A stretch of DNA of 64,000 bases from Smallanthus sonchifolius. Its lineage: Eukaryota; Streptophyta; Magnoliopsida; Asterales; Asteraceae. This document shows positions 10,640 through 21,349 of this stretch, one piece after another. Numbering within the stretch: the stretch's first letter is position 1; every line of letters starts with the position of its first letter. The notes beneath the pieces are model-generated. The model made no database searches, had not been told where the DNA came from, and worked only from the letters and a program-made list of their open reading frames with translations. The position numbers were made by a program, and so were the translations under genes. The stretch is taken from assembly GCA_023525975.1 (NCBI GenBank), contig CM042043.1:31196001-31260000 (forward strand). Direction: 5' to 3'.

Positions 10640-13489
10640 ATATGTAAACCCTTGAATTTGTTTCAACTTAGGATGGGTGTCTTTATGTTAAACTTAAAAA
10701 TTGTATTAAAGAGAACCTTGAATCAAAATGTTGGCAAAGATAATATGAGTTTTGCATTAAGATTGGATATTGAAATGTTGTTTATTGAATCAAAACAAAT
10801 ACAGAAAATTAGAAATGTTATAAGTATAATGACCAATTTATGGGTGATTATACGGACTTATCCTAAGGTTATAATTTGAAACTCAACTTGCCGGTAGGAA
10901 AATCAACATAAGAAATTATCAACTACTATATCCCACCAAAAGAAATCTCAAAAGATGAAAAGGTTAGCTCATTTTTTAGATAGTTTAAAGCATTTTTAAA
11001 CATGTTATATAACTCAATTACGCACTAATACATTAATATTTCCAATTCAGAAATGGTTCAACAAGGTGGATAAGAAAGCCGGGAAATTACAAAAGATACT
11101 TGTCGGGCTGGATACACTGATACAAGATGGTAGAACAAACTTCATGTTAAATACAGATATATATGCCGTATGTACAAAATGGGAAAGTGTTTTCTTGAAA
11201 CTTAATGAACACAAATATGGTTAGTTGAGACAATGCTTACACTATTAATTCATGCTATGACAATTTGAAAAAAACATATTTTCTGAATGTGACTAGGGGA
11301 AGAGGAGGTAAATAAGAAAATGAAAGATGATGGAGATGTACACAAAACAACAATGCAACATAATGTTGTTGTAGATGATATGGTTGAAGAAAAGTTGATT
11401 GAAGATAAGTTGATTGATAATGAGGAGGTTGCTGATAAACAAAATGTTGGTAAGTTGTAATCACGTATTGTATTCACTATCACGCTATTGTAAGTTAATC
11501 ACTGAAAATCAAATTATTTTCAATTTATTAAACCATAAATTCTTCATCTGGAATGTCTGCAGATGAAGTGGTTGAAGATGAGGTGATTGATAATGAGGAG
11601 GTTGGAGACAAACAAAATGCTTGTAAGTTGAAATCACATATTGAATTCAGTATCACGCTATTGTAAGTTAATCATGTAACTCACTTAACATATGTACTAT
11701 CACGCAATCACGCTATAATGGCTTGTTTCCAAATGAATTGGTTGAAAAAACCTTGTATGAAGATGAGGTGATTGATAATGAGGAGGTTGCAGATAAACAA
11801 AATGCTGGTAAGTTGTAATCACATATTGAATTCAGTATCACGCTATAGTAAGTTAATCATGTAACTCACTTAACATATGTACTATCACGCAATCACGCTA
11901 TAATGGCTTGTTTGCATATGAATTGGTAGAAAAAACCTTGGTTGAAGATGAGGTGATTGACAATGAGGAGGTGTCAAACAATGAGAATGAGGAGGTTATT
12001 AGGGAAGAAACTGGGGTTGAAAAAATAATAGGTATGATGTCATTGATATATATATAATAAACGCTATTACTTGAATTTTTATCACTTTATACACAGATGA
12101 TGGTGTTAATTGTGGAAATGATGAACAACATATGCAAACTACATTAGCAAAAATTGATGAAAAAAACCAAGAAGGTGATAATGAAGAAAAACATGAAGGT
12201 GATGATGAGGAAGAAGAAACCATTCTATTCATGAGGGCATGGTTGATGGAGCATGGTGGATATAAACAAGAAGACACTCATGAATGGGGGCTGGACAAAC
12301 TAAAAGAAGAAATGAACAAAGTGGAAATATAGATTGCCATGTATGAAAATAAAAGTTTGGAACAAACAAAAAAAGGTAACAAGGATGACAACAAAAGACA
12401 GAAAAAAAAGAAAGGCTCCTCTCCTAGGTCAATTGAAGTAAGGCGAAAGTGGAGACACAAACTGTTTGATGCTAATGTTGGATACACAAGGCCATCTCTG
12501 AATCGAATGGGAGATGAAAGATTATTGAAATAACTTGATAATCTTAAGAAGTTAGTTGGAGGTATACGTAATTTCATTATATTTGTATTTTTATATAGTA
12601 TGTATTAAAATTTTATGTTATTTAAATATCACACATTTATTAAAATCTTAACAGCAAAAAGTGTTTTGAAAGAAATTCAAGAAGCAACTGACCCAGAGAA
12701 TGTTGATAAAGACGTTGATACACTATTGGCAAGTGTGGCATTTATGCAAACAGGAGAACCAAAGAAGAAGGAATACATAAATCAAGAAAAAAGGGTAAAG
12801 ACGTTGTCACATGCTTTAAAATCACCATATGTCAACAGGAAAGTAGCAATGGGAGAAAAGTTGACAACAACCAAAAGTCTGGTGACAAATTATATATTCA
12901 AGGACACAGCTACTTCAAGATAGTAAGCATGTGTTTTTATTTACCTAATGTAGAATTATGTTTAATTAAATTTAATATAAATCTTACAAACTGTATAAAC
13001 AACAACATAATCTTCTAATCATCAATTACCGGCAACGATATGTACAAAGTTTTATTTGAATCCTTCTATCCAAAATTTTATATAGTGGCCAATGCATTAG
13101 ATGCATTCACTGAATTGCTAAACTTCCAGGAGCAAAAAAGAAGCCCAGACTCTAAATTCAGACTGTTTGGAACTTGTACAATGCTGGTAAAAATCTTTTT
13201 ATGATATTATGTTAGTAATCACGTAAATTAGTATTATATTATATTGTAAAATTACGTAATCACGCTATTGTTTATATATGCAGCCTAATGATCACTATGT
13301 GCCTACCATCAGCGATTCTCAAAGATTAAAGGTTTTTTAGTGATAATCTTGAAGTAAGATTAAGTGCTCTAAATATAAAATCACTGAAACTGATAGACCT
13401 GCTGATTATACCAACGATCATCTCTGATCATTACTATGTATTATGCTTTAATTTGAGAGACAGAGATGTTGATTTGTTGGACAATAGCC
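10640..13489 (+). pseudogene. MULE-1 left half: Ulp1-like protease gene, truncated
   Basis: This is a multi-exon gene with GT...AG-like joints. Readable exons include KWFNKVDKKAGKLQKILVGL (about 11050), acidic VIDNEEVADKQNAG units (11390-12000), MRAWLMEHGGYKQEDTHEWG (about 12235) and KTLSHALKSPYVNRKV (about 12800). Then come FYPKFYIVANALDAFTELL (about 13065) and a last exon with DHYYVLCFNLRDRDVDLLDN (about 13425-13487). The last segment is the His and Asp part of a C48 (SUMO/Ulp1-type) cysteine protease; the catalytic Cys part is gone because Gyp-3 begins at 13490. There is an in-frame stop near 13338. Ulp1-like genes are known cargo of plant Mutator-like elements (KI-MULEs). The facing FAR1 transposase at 46216-48290 supports this reading. 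Confidence 0.65.
11380..12000 (+). repeat. Tandem exon-intron duplication in the Ulp1-like gene
   Basis: A unit of roughly 180-190 bp is repeated about three and a half times. Each unit carries a short exon encoding a GAAGATGAGGTGATTGATAA-type acidic peptide, then a GTAAGTTG splice-donor-like sequence, then intron DNA with ATCACGCTATTGTAAGTTAA. The second and third units (about 11640-11735 and 11815-11920) are nearly identical over the intron. Exon phase appears to be kept, so the protein gains acidic repeats without a frameshift. Confidence 0.7.
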
Positions 13490-14155
13490 ATGATTGGGGT
13501 GGGACCTTGATCATCTTGGACAGTTCTAGTCTAAGGGTGACTAGCAAGCCTGGATGGTTCCTGTATATATGTATGTTTTAGACCCAGGAATCTAAGGGCG
13601 ATTCTGGGTGATGGGTTGGACAGGATGATTGTAATTCCTATGTGGGGTATTCATTCTTGATCAAGGATACACGTAAAGATGATTTTATTTATGAACTCAC
13701 CAGCATAAGCTGATCCAAAATGTTTTCCAATGTTTTTGAAGGTTAACCCTAGCTAGTAGATGGCATTCCAGGAGGTGTATAAAGGTTGGACTTAGGGATG
13801 ACTGAGGCAGGTCCCTGGGTGACTATAAGGCCTGAGTGATTGGCATGATTCTTCATGAGCTATAAGTCTAGAGTTTGATTATGTTGTATTTTTCCAGTCA
13901 GTCCCTATTGTACAAACCTTATGTTATGATATGAAATAAGTTACATTATAAGTCTTTCGCTATGTGTTTTTGTTATCAACGTCACTGTAACTAGAAGGCG
14001 ACCTTCAACCGGTATGTAGTTATCTGACAAACGGAATGTTCTGTCTAGGAAAGCGCGGTGTTTAAATCTCTCCTAGACCCGTTGCTCTTACCTGGGAACA
14101 TATCTGTTGGAGGTACTACTCTGGTAGATGACTGTCCTGTGTTACGGGTGTGACA
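13490..14155 (+). repeat. Gyp-3 5' LTR, 5'-truncated
   Basis: Homology with the 3' LTR begins at CATGATTGGGGTGGGACC (45081 there) and continues to GGGTGTGACA at 14155. The first roughly 750 bp found in the 3' LTR, which hold the palindromes and TATA box, are missing, so this copy cannot promote transcription in the usual way. The TATAAATAG-containing U3 survives only at 44331-44700. Confidence 0.85.
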
Positions 14156-14158
14156 AGT

Positions 14159-14171
14159 TGGTATCAGAGCC
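14159..14171 (+). other. Gyp-3 primer-binding site
   Basis: TGGTATCAGAGCC stands three bases after the LTR end, the initiator tRNA-Met primer site. Confidence 0.9.
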
Positions 14172-14418
14172 ACAGTTTAAGAGATTTAGATACTAATAGG
14201 AAAGATTAGTATCTAGACTTAAACTAAGAGCTCTGAGAATAGCTGGAATGCCAACTGGATATAAGTTAAGATGCTGATTATCATTATGAATATAACAGGA
14301 AATGTCAAGAAAACATATATTAAGTACATTATTGTCCAAATGTCTTTAATTTATGATTTTCTAGATCATAACCGGTTTTACGAATTCTGATACCATACAT
14401 CTGTGTGTATAAGTAACA

Positions 14419-15562
14419 ATGGTTGGACGAGGAAGAGGAAGAGGAAGAGGTAGAGGAAGATATCGAACTCTAGTTACTAGGATCCATAGGCAGGCTGAAA
14501 TTAACACAGATACTAACGACCATCACGAAAACAAATGAGAATAACAATAATGATGGTCCTCATGCTGAAGAAGTAGTCATGTCTGAAACCCTGTTTCAAG
14601 ATACTGTGGCCGGTGAAGTCACTAAGGCCTTACGAAATACCCTACCAGGACTACTGGATGAAGTTCTTTCAAGGAGAATGGGTACTGGCACGTCTGGAGG
14701 AGGAAACAATAACACCACCGGAGGATCAAATGGAAAAGCTCATACTATTCAGTAACAAGAACTGAGAATCGTGAAGGATGCAATTACAAATCCTTTGAAG
14801 GTTGTAAACCCAAGACATTTGATGGCAAGAATTGATACTACTCAGTGGATCACGAAGATGGAAGCAGTGATCAAACTGAGTGAATGTAGAGATGATCAGG
14901 TAGTCAAGTTTACTGCCAATTCTTTGGAAACCATTGCTTTAGACTGGTGGGAATCTATAAAGCAAGCCAAAGGAGAACAAGCAGTGGAAAATATTAAATG
15001 GAACCAATTCAAGGAATTGATTATGCAACGATTTTGTCCTCAAAACGAACTTGATAAACTTGAGGAAGAATATCAGCGTTTGGAAGCTGGAACTAAGACG
15101 CATCAAGAGTATGCGACAAAGTTTGATGAGATGTCAAAACTGGTGCTACATCTGGTGACACCTAAACCACGGCGAATCAAACATTTCATCAAAGGTTTAC
15201 CTCTCAAGGTACGAACCTTGGTGAAAACCGCTGCACCCCAAACAATGGATTCAGCCTTAGCGTTAAGTGCTACGGTGTACAATGACGTGGCAGCTCAAGA
15301 AGCTAAGGATAAGGCTGAGAAGGCGGTGGAGGTAAAACCTGTAGAGACAAAGAGAAAGAGTGAGGAGGTGATGTATCGGTTTAAACCAAGAAATTTCAAG
15401 TTCCATAGGAGAGAGGGAAATAATAAAGTTAGAAACCTTCAAGAGATAAGATGTGGTAAATGCCAGAAATTGGGGCATGTTGCAATGAATTGTCCATCAT
15501 TCAAGTGTTATAATTGTAATGAGATAGGACATATAGCACGAAACTGTACCAAACCTGTATAG
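14419..15562 (+). pseudogene. Gyp-3 gag
   Basis: An ATG at 14419 opens with a striking (GR)n run, an RGG-like basic start. Stops near 14530 and 14752 break the N-terminal part. The main frame 14771-15562 (about 263 codons) has the Gag capsid core (ITKMEAVIKLSECRDDQVVK near the start, LDWWESIKQ, FKELIMQRFCPQNELDKLEE) and then a Lys/Glu-rich linker. Two adjacent zinc knuckles, CGKCQKLGHVAMNC and CYNCNEIGHIARNC, end the protein. The frame stops at 15560-15562, shortly before the protease frame. Gyp-3 lacks the shared readthrough-like joint of Gyp-2 and Gyp-5; its protease start reads VNDIYAKILFDTG with no stop. Confidence 0.85.
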
Positions 15563-15598
15563 CAGAAGCCCGGGGGAGGGGCAAAAGGTCGGGTATTT

Positions 15599-16204
15599 GT
15601 GATAGGCGAAGGAAGGAGAAACGATAATGCCAAAGTAGTAGCTGGTAAGTTTCTAGTTAATGATATTTATGCTAAAATCCTGTTTGATACAGGAGCAAAT
15701 ATAAGTTTTGTTTCAAATTCCTTTAGTTTGTGTTTAGGCATAAAACCTACTCCACTTGACTGTGCTTACGTAGTGGAGACAGCAAGTGGTGAGCAGATTA
15801 GGATAACGGAATCGTATGTGAATTGCAAGATAAATCCGGGCAATGAGAATTCAGTGATTGAATTAATGCCAATGAGTATGAGAAAGTACGATGTTATCAT
15901 TGGAATGGATTGGTTGAACCAATTCCATGCTCAGATAGATTGTGATCAACAGATTGTTAGGATTTGTAGGCCTAATGGAGAGTCTATGTTGATACAATGC
16001 GATAGTGATAAGAATAAGATTGAAACGATTTCTATAGCTAAGGCTAAGAAATGTATGAATAAAGGATGCAGTGTATTGGTATTTTATGCTTTAGAATCTA
16101 AACCCGAACAGCAGATTGCGGACATTCCTGTAGTATGCAATCACCCGTATGTATTTCCGGAAGAATTACCTGGTGTACCACCAGATAGACAAATCGAATT
16201 TTGA
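15599..16204 (+). CDS. Gyp-3 aspartic protease region
   Basis: The open frame holds the retroviral-type protease: ILFDTGANISFVS (catalytic Asp in DTG) near residue 22 and YDVIIGMDWLNQFHAQIDC near residue 98. Pol linker sequence follows, ending PEELPGVPPDRQIEF just before a stop at 16202-16204 that would be readable in an intact copy. The protease would release Gag and Pol products in the particle. The frame begins only 36 bases after the gag stop. The next domain, RT, continues in the same strand after the stop, so this is a piece of one polyprotein, not a separate gene. Confidence 0.85.
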   Translation: MIGEGRRNDNAKVVAGKFLVNDIYAKILFDTGANISFVSNSFSLCLGIKPTPLDCAYVVETASGEQIRITESYVNCKINPGNENSVIELMPMSMRKYDVIIGMDWLNQFHAQIDCDQQIVRICRPNGESMLIQCDSDKNKIETISIAKAKKCMNKGCSVLVFYALESKPEQQIADIPVVCNHPYVFPEELPGVPPDRQIEF

Positions 16205-17464
16205 ATCGAACTCATACCTAGAGCCAAACCTATAGCTAAATCACCCTATCATCTTGCACCTTCCGAGTTGAACGAGTTGATGAAACAGATCGAAGAATTA
16301 TTAGACAGAGGCTTTATACGTCCAAGTACTTCACCGTGTGGAGCACCAGTCTTGTTTGTCAAGAAGAGAGACGGAAGTATATGGATGTGCATAGATTATC
16401 GGGAACTAAATAAGCTTACTATAAAGAACAAATATCCATTGCCTAGGATAGATGATGTGTTCGATCAGTTACAAGGAGCTAAATACTTCTCGAAGATAGA
16501 TCTTAGATCTGGATATCATCAGTTAAAGGTATAGGAAGAAGATGTACCTAAGACTACCTTTAGAACCCGATATGGACACTATGAATTCCTAGTTATGTCA
16601 TTTGGTCTAACTAATGCTCCTGAAACATTTATGGACCTAATGAACCGAGTTTGTAAACCATTCTTGGATAAATTCGTTATAGTGTTCATAGACGATATCC
16701 TTATCTATTCCTAAACTCAGGAAGATCATGTCCAACATCTTCAGATAATCCTAGAAACCCTGAGAGATGAGAAGTTATAAGCTAAGTTTTCCAAATGCGA
16801 GTTTTGGAAATAAGAAGTACAATTCTTAGGGCATGTCATAAACCAAGAGGGAATTCAAGTAGATCCAGCAAAGATTGAAGCCGTTATGAAATGGGAAACT
16901 CTAAAAACGCCAACAAGAGTTCGAAGTTTCCTTGGTCTAGTCGGATACTACCGAAGGTTCATACAAGATTTCTCCAAGATTGCTACTCCATTAACCACTT
17001 TGACTCAGAAAGCGGTAAAATTTGAATGGAGTCAGAAGCAAGAAGAAGCATTCCAAAACCTTAAGCAGAAACTTAGTTCAACACCAATCTTAGCGTTACC
17101 TGAAGGGAATGATGATTTCATCATCTATGGTGATTCTTCCCGAATTGGTCTAGATTGTGTATTGATGTAGCGAGAAAAGGTCATAGCCCACGCATCATGA
17201 CAACTTAAGAATCAATCGAAGAACTATACCACACACGATCTGGTACTTGGTGTTATAGTGTATCCTCTAAAAATTTGGACACACTATCTATATGGTACTA
17301 AGTGTGTGATATACACAGACGACAAAAGTCTCCAACATATATCAATCAGAAGGAGTTGAATATGAGACAAAGGAGATGGATGGAACTTATCAACGATTAT
17401 GACTGTTAGATTAAATACCATCCCAGGAAAGCTAATGTTGTGGCAGATGCTCTAAGTCGGAAGG
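16205..17464 (+). pseudogene. Gyp-3 reverse transcriptase and RNase H, degraded
   Basis: RT blocks are easy to read: WMCIDYRELNKLTIKNKYPL (about 16382), FSKIDLRSGYHQLKV then a stop, FRTRYGHYEF (about 16560), and VFIDDILIYS (about 16684; the DD are catalytic). GLVGYYRRFIQDFSKIATPL (about 16936) follows. RNase H starts at GLDCVLM (about 17150) and continues in broken frames through KNYTTHDLVLGVIVYPLKIW (about 17220) to KANVVADALSRK at 17430-17464. At least six stops are present, several of them in glutamine, tryptophan or lysine positions of relatives. It ends at the Cop-3 insertion. Confidence 0.85.
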
Positions 17465-17970
17465 TGTAGGTCCCTGGAGCGTCGTCGCGCAACGGAAATA
17501 CACGGATCTGTTCAGTGATTTGCGTGGGAACAAAGAAGAATGAGACAGAGAGAAACACGAACATAAAGAAGAGAATCAACACAAAAACGATACGTAATCC
17601 ATAACAACGAAGTCATCTCACATTACATACCGAAGAAGTACACATCTCTTGTCTACACTCACGGTCCTGGGGCGGGAGAGATCATCCCGCACAGACACCT
17701 CTCGACCTATTTCCTAGAAGTTCCACCTACAAATGAGGCCATTATCTCATATTTATAGGGGAAGGAACACTACCTGCGTACTTATCTAAGTACGCAGGGT
17801 TTGGTCATGCGTACTTGACAAGTACGCAAGGCAAAAGCCTTGCGTAGTTACTAAGTACGCATGACCAAACTGGTGTGCAGGCTAAGTACCTAGGAACACC
17901 CTCCTGCGTACTAGCCACGTACACCGATACATAGAATTTAATCTATAGTTACAAAAAACATGCTTCTACA
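17465..17970 (-). mobile_element. Cop-3 solo Copia LTR
   Basis: This is a clean solo LTR of 506 bp. It starts TGTAGGTCCCTGG and ends TGCTTCTACA, with a perfect 5 bp target duplication GAAGG at 17460-17464 and 17971-17975. Gyp-3 pol continues on both sides. Orientation is minus, judged from the TGTAGGTCC end (the 3' end in relatives) and the TATAAATA box on the minus strand. Only the LTR is left, as after recombination between two LTRs. Confidence 0.92.
17748..17925 (-). promoter_or_regulatory. Cop-3 U3 palindrome array and TATA box
   Basis: A minus-strand TATAAATA box lies at 17749-17758. Beside it, 17775-17925 holds four GCGTACTT...AAGTACGC-type units, one exact and others with one to three changes. 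Confidence 0.7.
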
Positions 17971-18325
17971 GAAGGAGAGAGTCAAGCCTATTAAGATAAG
18001 AGCCTTAAGATTAGGAGTCAGAGTAGAATGGATGGGATAAATCAAGGAAATTCAAACTCAAGCACTACAAGAAGATAACATCAAGAAAGAACGCATGGTT
18101 GGTAAAGAGAAATCACTAACCAAACGCGATGATGGAATATTACGATTTGAAAATAAAATTTGGATTCCTAGGCTTGGGGATATCCAAACAAAGGTGATGG
18201 ATGAAGCTCACAAATCCAAATACTCGATACATTCTAGAGCTAATAAAATGTACAAGGATTTAAAGACTCAATTCTGGTGTCCAAATATGAAGAGATCTAG
18301 GGCCAAACATTACGCAGGGCCAAAC
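17971..18325 (+). pseudogene. Gyp-3 integrase, N-terminal zinc-binding part only
   Basis: After the Cop-3 LTR the pol frame resumes with a RIRALRLGVRVEW-like linker, then KIWIPRLGDIQTKVMDEAHK and SKYSIHSRANKMYKDLKTQF, ending WCPNMKRS near 18300. This matches the first half of the integrase HHCC domain of Gyp-5 (HKTRYSIHPGADKMY, YWWPGMKKD). The CxxC half and the whole catalytic DDE core are missing. The sequence passes into a palindrome-rich stretch at about 18326, with an 11-base direct repeat GGGCCAAACAT at 18300-18310 and 18318-18328 near the joint. Confidence 0.75.
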
Positions 18326-18650
18326 ATGATGGAATCTTACGAGATATGACTTCGTTTTTTTTAATCTCAGATGATAGTTCATGCGTATTTGCTAAGTACG
18401 CTGATATAGGGTGTTCCTGCGTACTTAGTAAGTTCGCAAAGCCAAGTCTACAAGCGTACTTGATAAGTTTGTAAAACCAAATGCCCATGCGTACATGCTA
18501 AGTTCGTAGAGCCAACTACTCATGCGTACTTAGCAAGTACGCAGGACAACTACTCTTGCGTACATAGTAAGTACGCAGGGCAAAACCCATGCGTACTTAG
18601 TAAGTACGCAGAAAAGCTAAATTTACGTACTTAACAAAAAGTAGTAGCGT
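18326..18650. repeat. Palindrome array replacing Gyp-3 integrase core
   Basis: About eight units of the GCGTACTT-nnn-AAGTACGC type, from exact to degraded, lie between 18370 and 18620, separated by short AACTACTC-like spacers. It resembles Cop-5 leader or LTR arrays, but I see no LTR ends or gene. It sits where about 1 kb of integrase should be, so it is probably what remains of another Copia insertion followed by deletion. Confidence 0.55.
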
Positions 18651-18679
18651 TCTTGACGGATCTTGAGGAGAATGCTCGA
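18651..18679 (+). pseudogene. Gyp-3 pol C-terminal codons (left part)
   Basis: ACGGATCTTGAGGAGAATGC encodes TDLEENA. Together with 44264-44288, after the Gyp-4 and Cop-4 insertions, it reads on to a KYPHLFD end, the standard chromodomain tail of this Gypsy group (compare MKLKYPHLF in Gyp-5). CTCGA at 18675-18679 is the Gyp-4 target duplication. Confidence 0.7.
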
Positions 18680-21324
18680 TGTAACATTTCTGATTTTCAT
18701 TATCTATATTTCAGTTCAATGTGATACATTTCAAACCAAATTCTAGTACACTGACTTGTTCTATTCGTACCACAATTAAAAACTATGTTTCAATACAAAT
18801 CCATAAATTTTACACGAGTATATCCTATTAAACTCTACATAAATTCATATCTATACAAGTCTGTCAATACTGAAATTTGCAAGGACTGAATTTATAAATA
18901 AATAACCAGAAACCCTAATAGGCACGGTCATGCCTCGTTCTGGCACGGTCGTGCCAAGTGCTATGGCACGGTCGCGCGCCTTGCTTTGGAACGGTCGCGC
19001 CCGGTGCCTTGGCACGGTCGCGCCTCATATGGGCACGGTCGCGCCTCTCATCAGTTAAAACGTAAATGTAGCCTTTAATCGCAGGGACGTTTGAATTCAT
19101 AACCGATATGCGCATCATTATCATTAACAAGAACAATAAACCGAATAATCATTAAAATTACATCCAATAACACCAAGAAATTCGATTAGTCTCAAGAAAA
19201 CGAAATTCTTTCAATTGAAATCACAATTTGTCTGTCCTAAATCGAAATTCTCCAAAGCAAACGCTCCAACGAACTCCCCTGAAACTCCCGAAAACCTTGA
19301 AGTAGTCGGAATTGCAGCAGAAGACGCCGGAAACCAAAACCGTCGTCGCCGGAACTCACCTCTACCGTACGGTATCAATTCATCCTTTTTTCGGGTAATT
19401 GAAACCTCCTACACCTACGTTTTAGTCTATAGATCAAAATCCCTAATCTAATTTGGGCTTACAATATGGGAATCATCACGAACCAGAATCTATTTTCGTT
19501 CAAAATGGATTTAATCGAACCATGCTTTGAACATGTTTTAAATACAATTAAACTATACAACACGACTCGTAATAACCTAATGGGTGAAAGCCCTATGATT
19601 TCTAACACTATTATCATAAGAAATAGTCAATTCGTTTCTGTTTTGGACAAACACGGTCGCGCTAGTCTTCTAGCGCGGTCGTGCTTCATGAGACACGGTC
19701 GCGCCAGATACCAGCGCGGTCGTGCCTCACACACTCAGACCCGGTCATGCCCTTGGCTAGACTTGATCGTGTCTCAAAACCCTAGACACGGTCGTGCCTA
19801 GCCCAAGACACGGCCGTGCCTAGTGAACAACCTAATTATGCCTTCTGTTTGGTCAACACAGTCGCGTCCCTGACTAGCACGGTCGTGCCCGTGGTCCTAG
19901 CACATCGTGCCTTGTCTCAGGCACGGTCGTGTGTGTGAGAAAAGTCTTGGTAGAATAATTATTTCCATATTTTAAAAAAAATAAGTATTTTAGATTAATT
20001 TTTTATAAAAATAATTGATTTTATAAAGATTTATATTGACGTTATTTGAAAAGATCAAATTTCTATTCTAAAATAAATAGAAATTATTTATTTAAAACTT
20101 ACAAAAAATTAAATTTATATTTATTGCTAAACCCTCCACTTAATTATTATTTACACAATTTATTTAAACATCTTTATGAAAATAAAGTAAAGAAATTTAT
20201 ATTTAATATGAAACATCTAATACATGTTTATAACAAAATGACTAAGTTACATATTTAATAAATAAATAAATAAGGTAACAATTATGTATTTAATTTACAT
20301 TTAGACAAAAATTATTTATTTAGTTTATACTTAATTACCCCTAATACCTACACTATTTTTATAATAAGTGAATAAATAATGACTTTGTAATTTATTTATT
20401 TAGTTATTTGAACACAAACCTTGAGCAAAATGTCTAAAATATATCCATTTCAAATCCTTCAATTTATACAATACCTTTCAAGTATAAACCACAAGCTTTA
20501 TACACACAACCAATTCAACCCTAGACTTAAACATAGACTATTGAGCACACTATTAATCCAATATACATTCCACACTAGGTTAACGTTGCCCATTACAAGG
20601 ATCATATTACTATTTAATATCTCAAGTTAGCTACGCCTTCAAATCAAATGAGTATTACATAGCCCCTTTTACTCTTTTACATTTTTGGGGTGGAACATGA
20701 ACAATATACAATCTATTGCTTTCATTTACACAAACTACACAAGTACAAATCCTCTTTACATTCATGTGTGCAAATTTGAGCTTTATGCCTGAGTGTTAAT
20801 TGTGCTAACTTTTGTGTGCGATTTATGTGCAATCATTAACTATTCAAGCCGACGGTAAACAATGATAGATCTATTGAGTCTGACAAACCCACCCAGATTG
20901 GGGTGATTGTTACCGACAACACAATTTTGCATGCTAGTTACAAAGGTTTGATTGTACTTGGTTACACAATAGCTGCTCTCCATAAAGGCCTTATTTTATC
21001 ATGTTATGTAAGGATTTGTTTATTTACAATATATATGCTATCTATGTACAAACCTGTGTATGCTCACCAACTTTTTAGTTGACCTTATTTTATTCATGTT
21101 TCAGGTGCTAACATATGAGCTTGATCAGGACATGATACACATAGGCTCTGGACTTAGTTAATCTTAATTCAAAAACAATTTGTATTTCATTTATTTACTT
21201 TGGACTTGATTCATGATTGTTTGAATGGAAATGGATTTAATATATTACAATTTAGTTATTCTTGAGCTCATGAACAGTCTACATGTCCCGCCCCGACGTT
21301 TCCGCCGTCGGTTGGGGTGTGACA
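18680..21324 (+). mobile_element. Gyp-4 solo Gypsy LTR
   Basis: This is a 2645 bp solo LTR, starting TGTAACATTTCTG and ending GTTGGGGTGTGACA. Target duplication CTCGA is at 18675-18679 and 21325-21329, a perfect 5 bp match. It is the same family as the Gyp-5 LTRs, in opposite orientation, so it forms a large inverted repeat with 21350-23773. It holds two palindrome arrays and AT-rich sequence between 19950 and 20640. ORFs in it are chance. Confidence 0.92.
18917..19940 (+). repeat. Gyp-4 GCACGGTCGTGC palindrome arrays
   Basis: There are two clusters, 18917-19050 and 19650-19940, with more than a dozen units such as GGCACGGTCGTGCC and GGCACGGTCGCGCC. Single-base changes keep or weaken the dyad. 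Between them is a coding-like but unrecognised U5-type stretch with CGTCGTCGCCGG. Confidence 0.75.
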
Positions 21325-21349
21325 CTCGAAAAGTGTTGGAGGAGAGAGT

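Noticed and set aside
18370..18620. CRISPR-like array of repeats and spacers
   Set aside because: Units are degenerate palindromes with spacers of unequal length in a plant retroelement setting; no cas genes and no prokaryotic signal.
19215..20630. ORFs in the Gyp-4 LTR as host genes
   Set aside because: They lie inside a solo LTR with clean target duplications, and parallel sequence in the Gyp-5 LTRs does not keep the frames.
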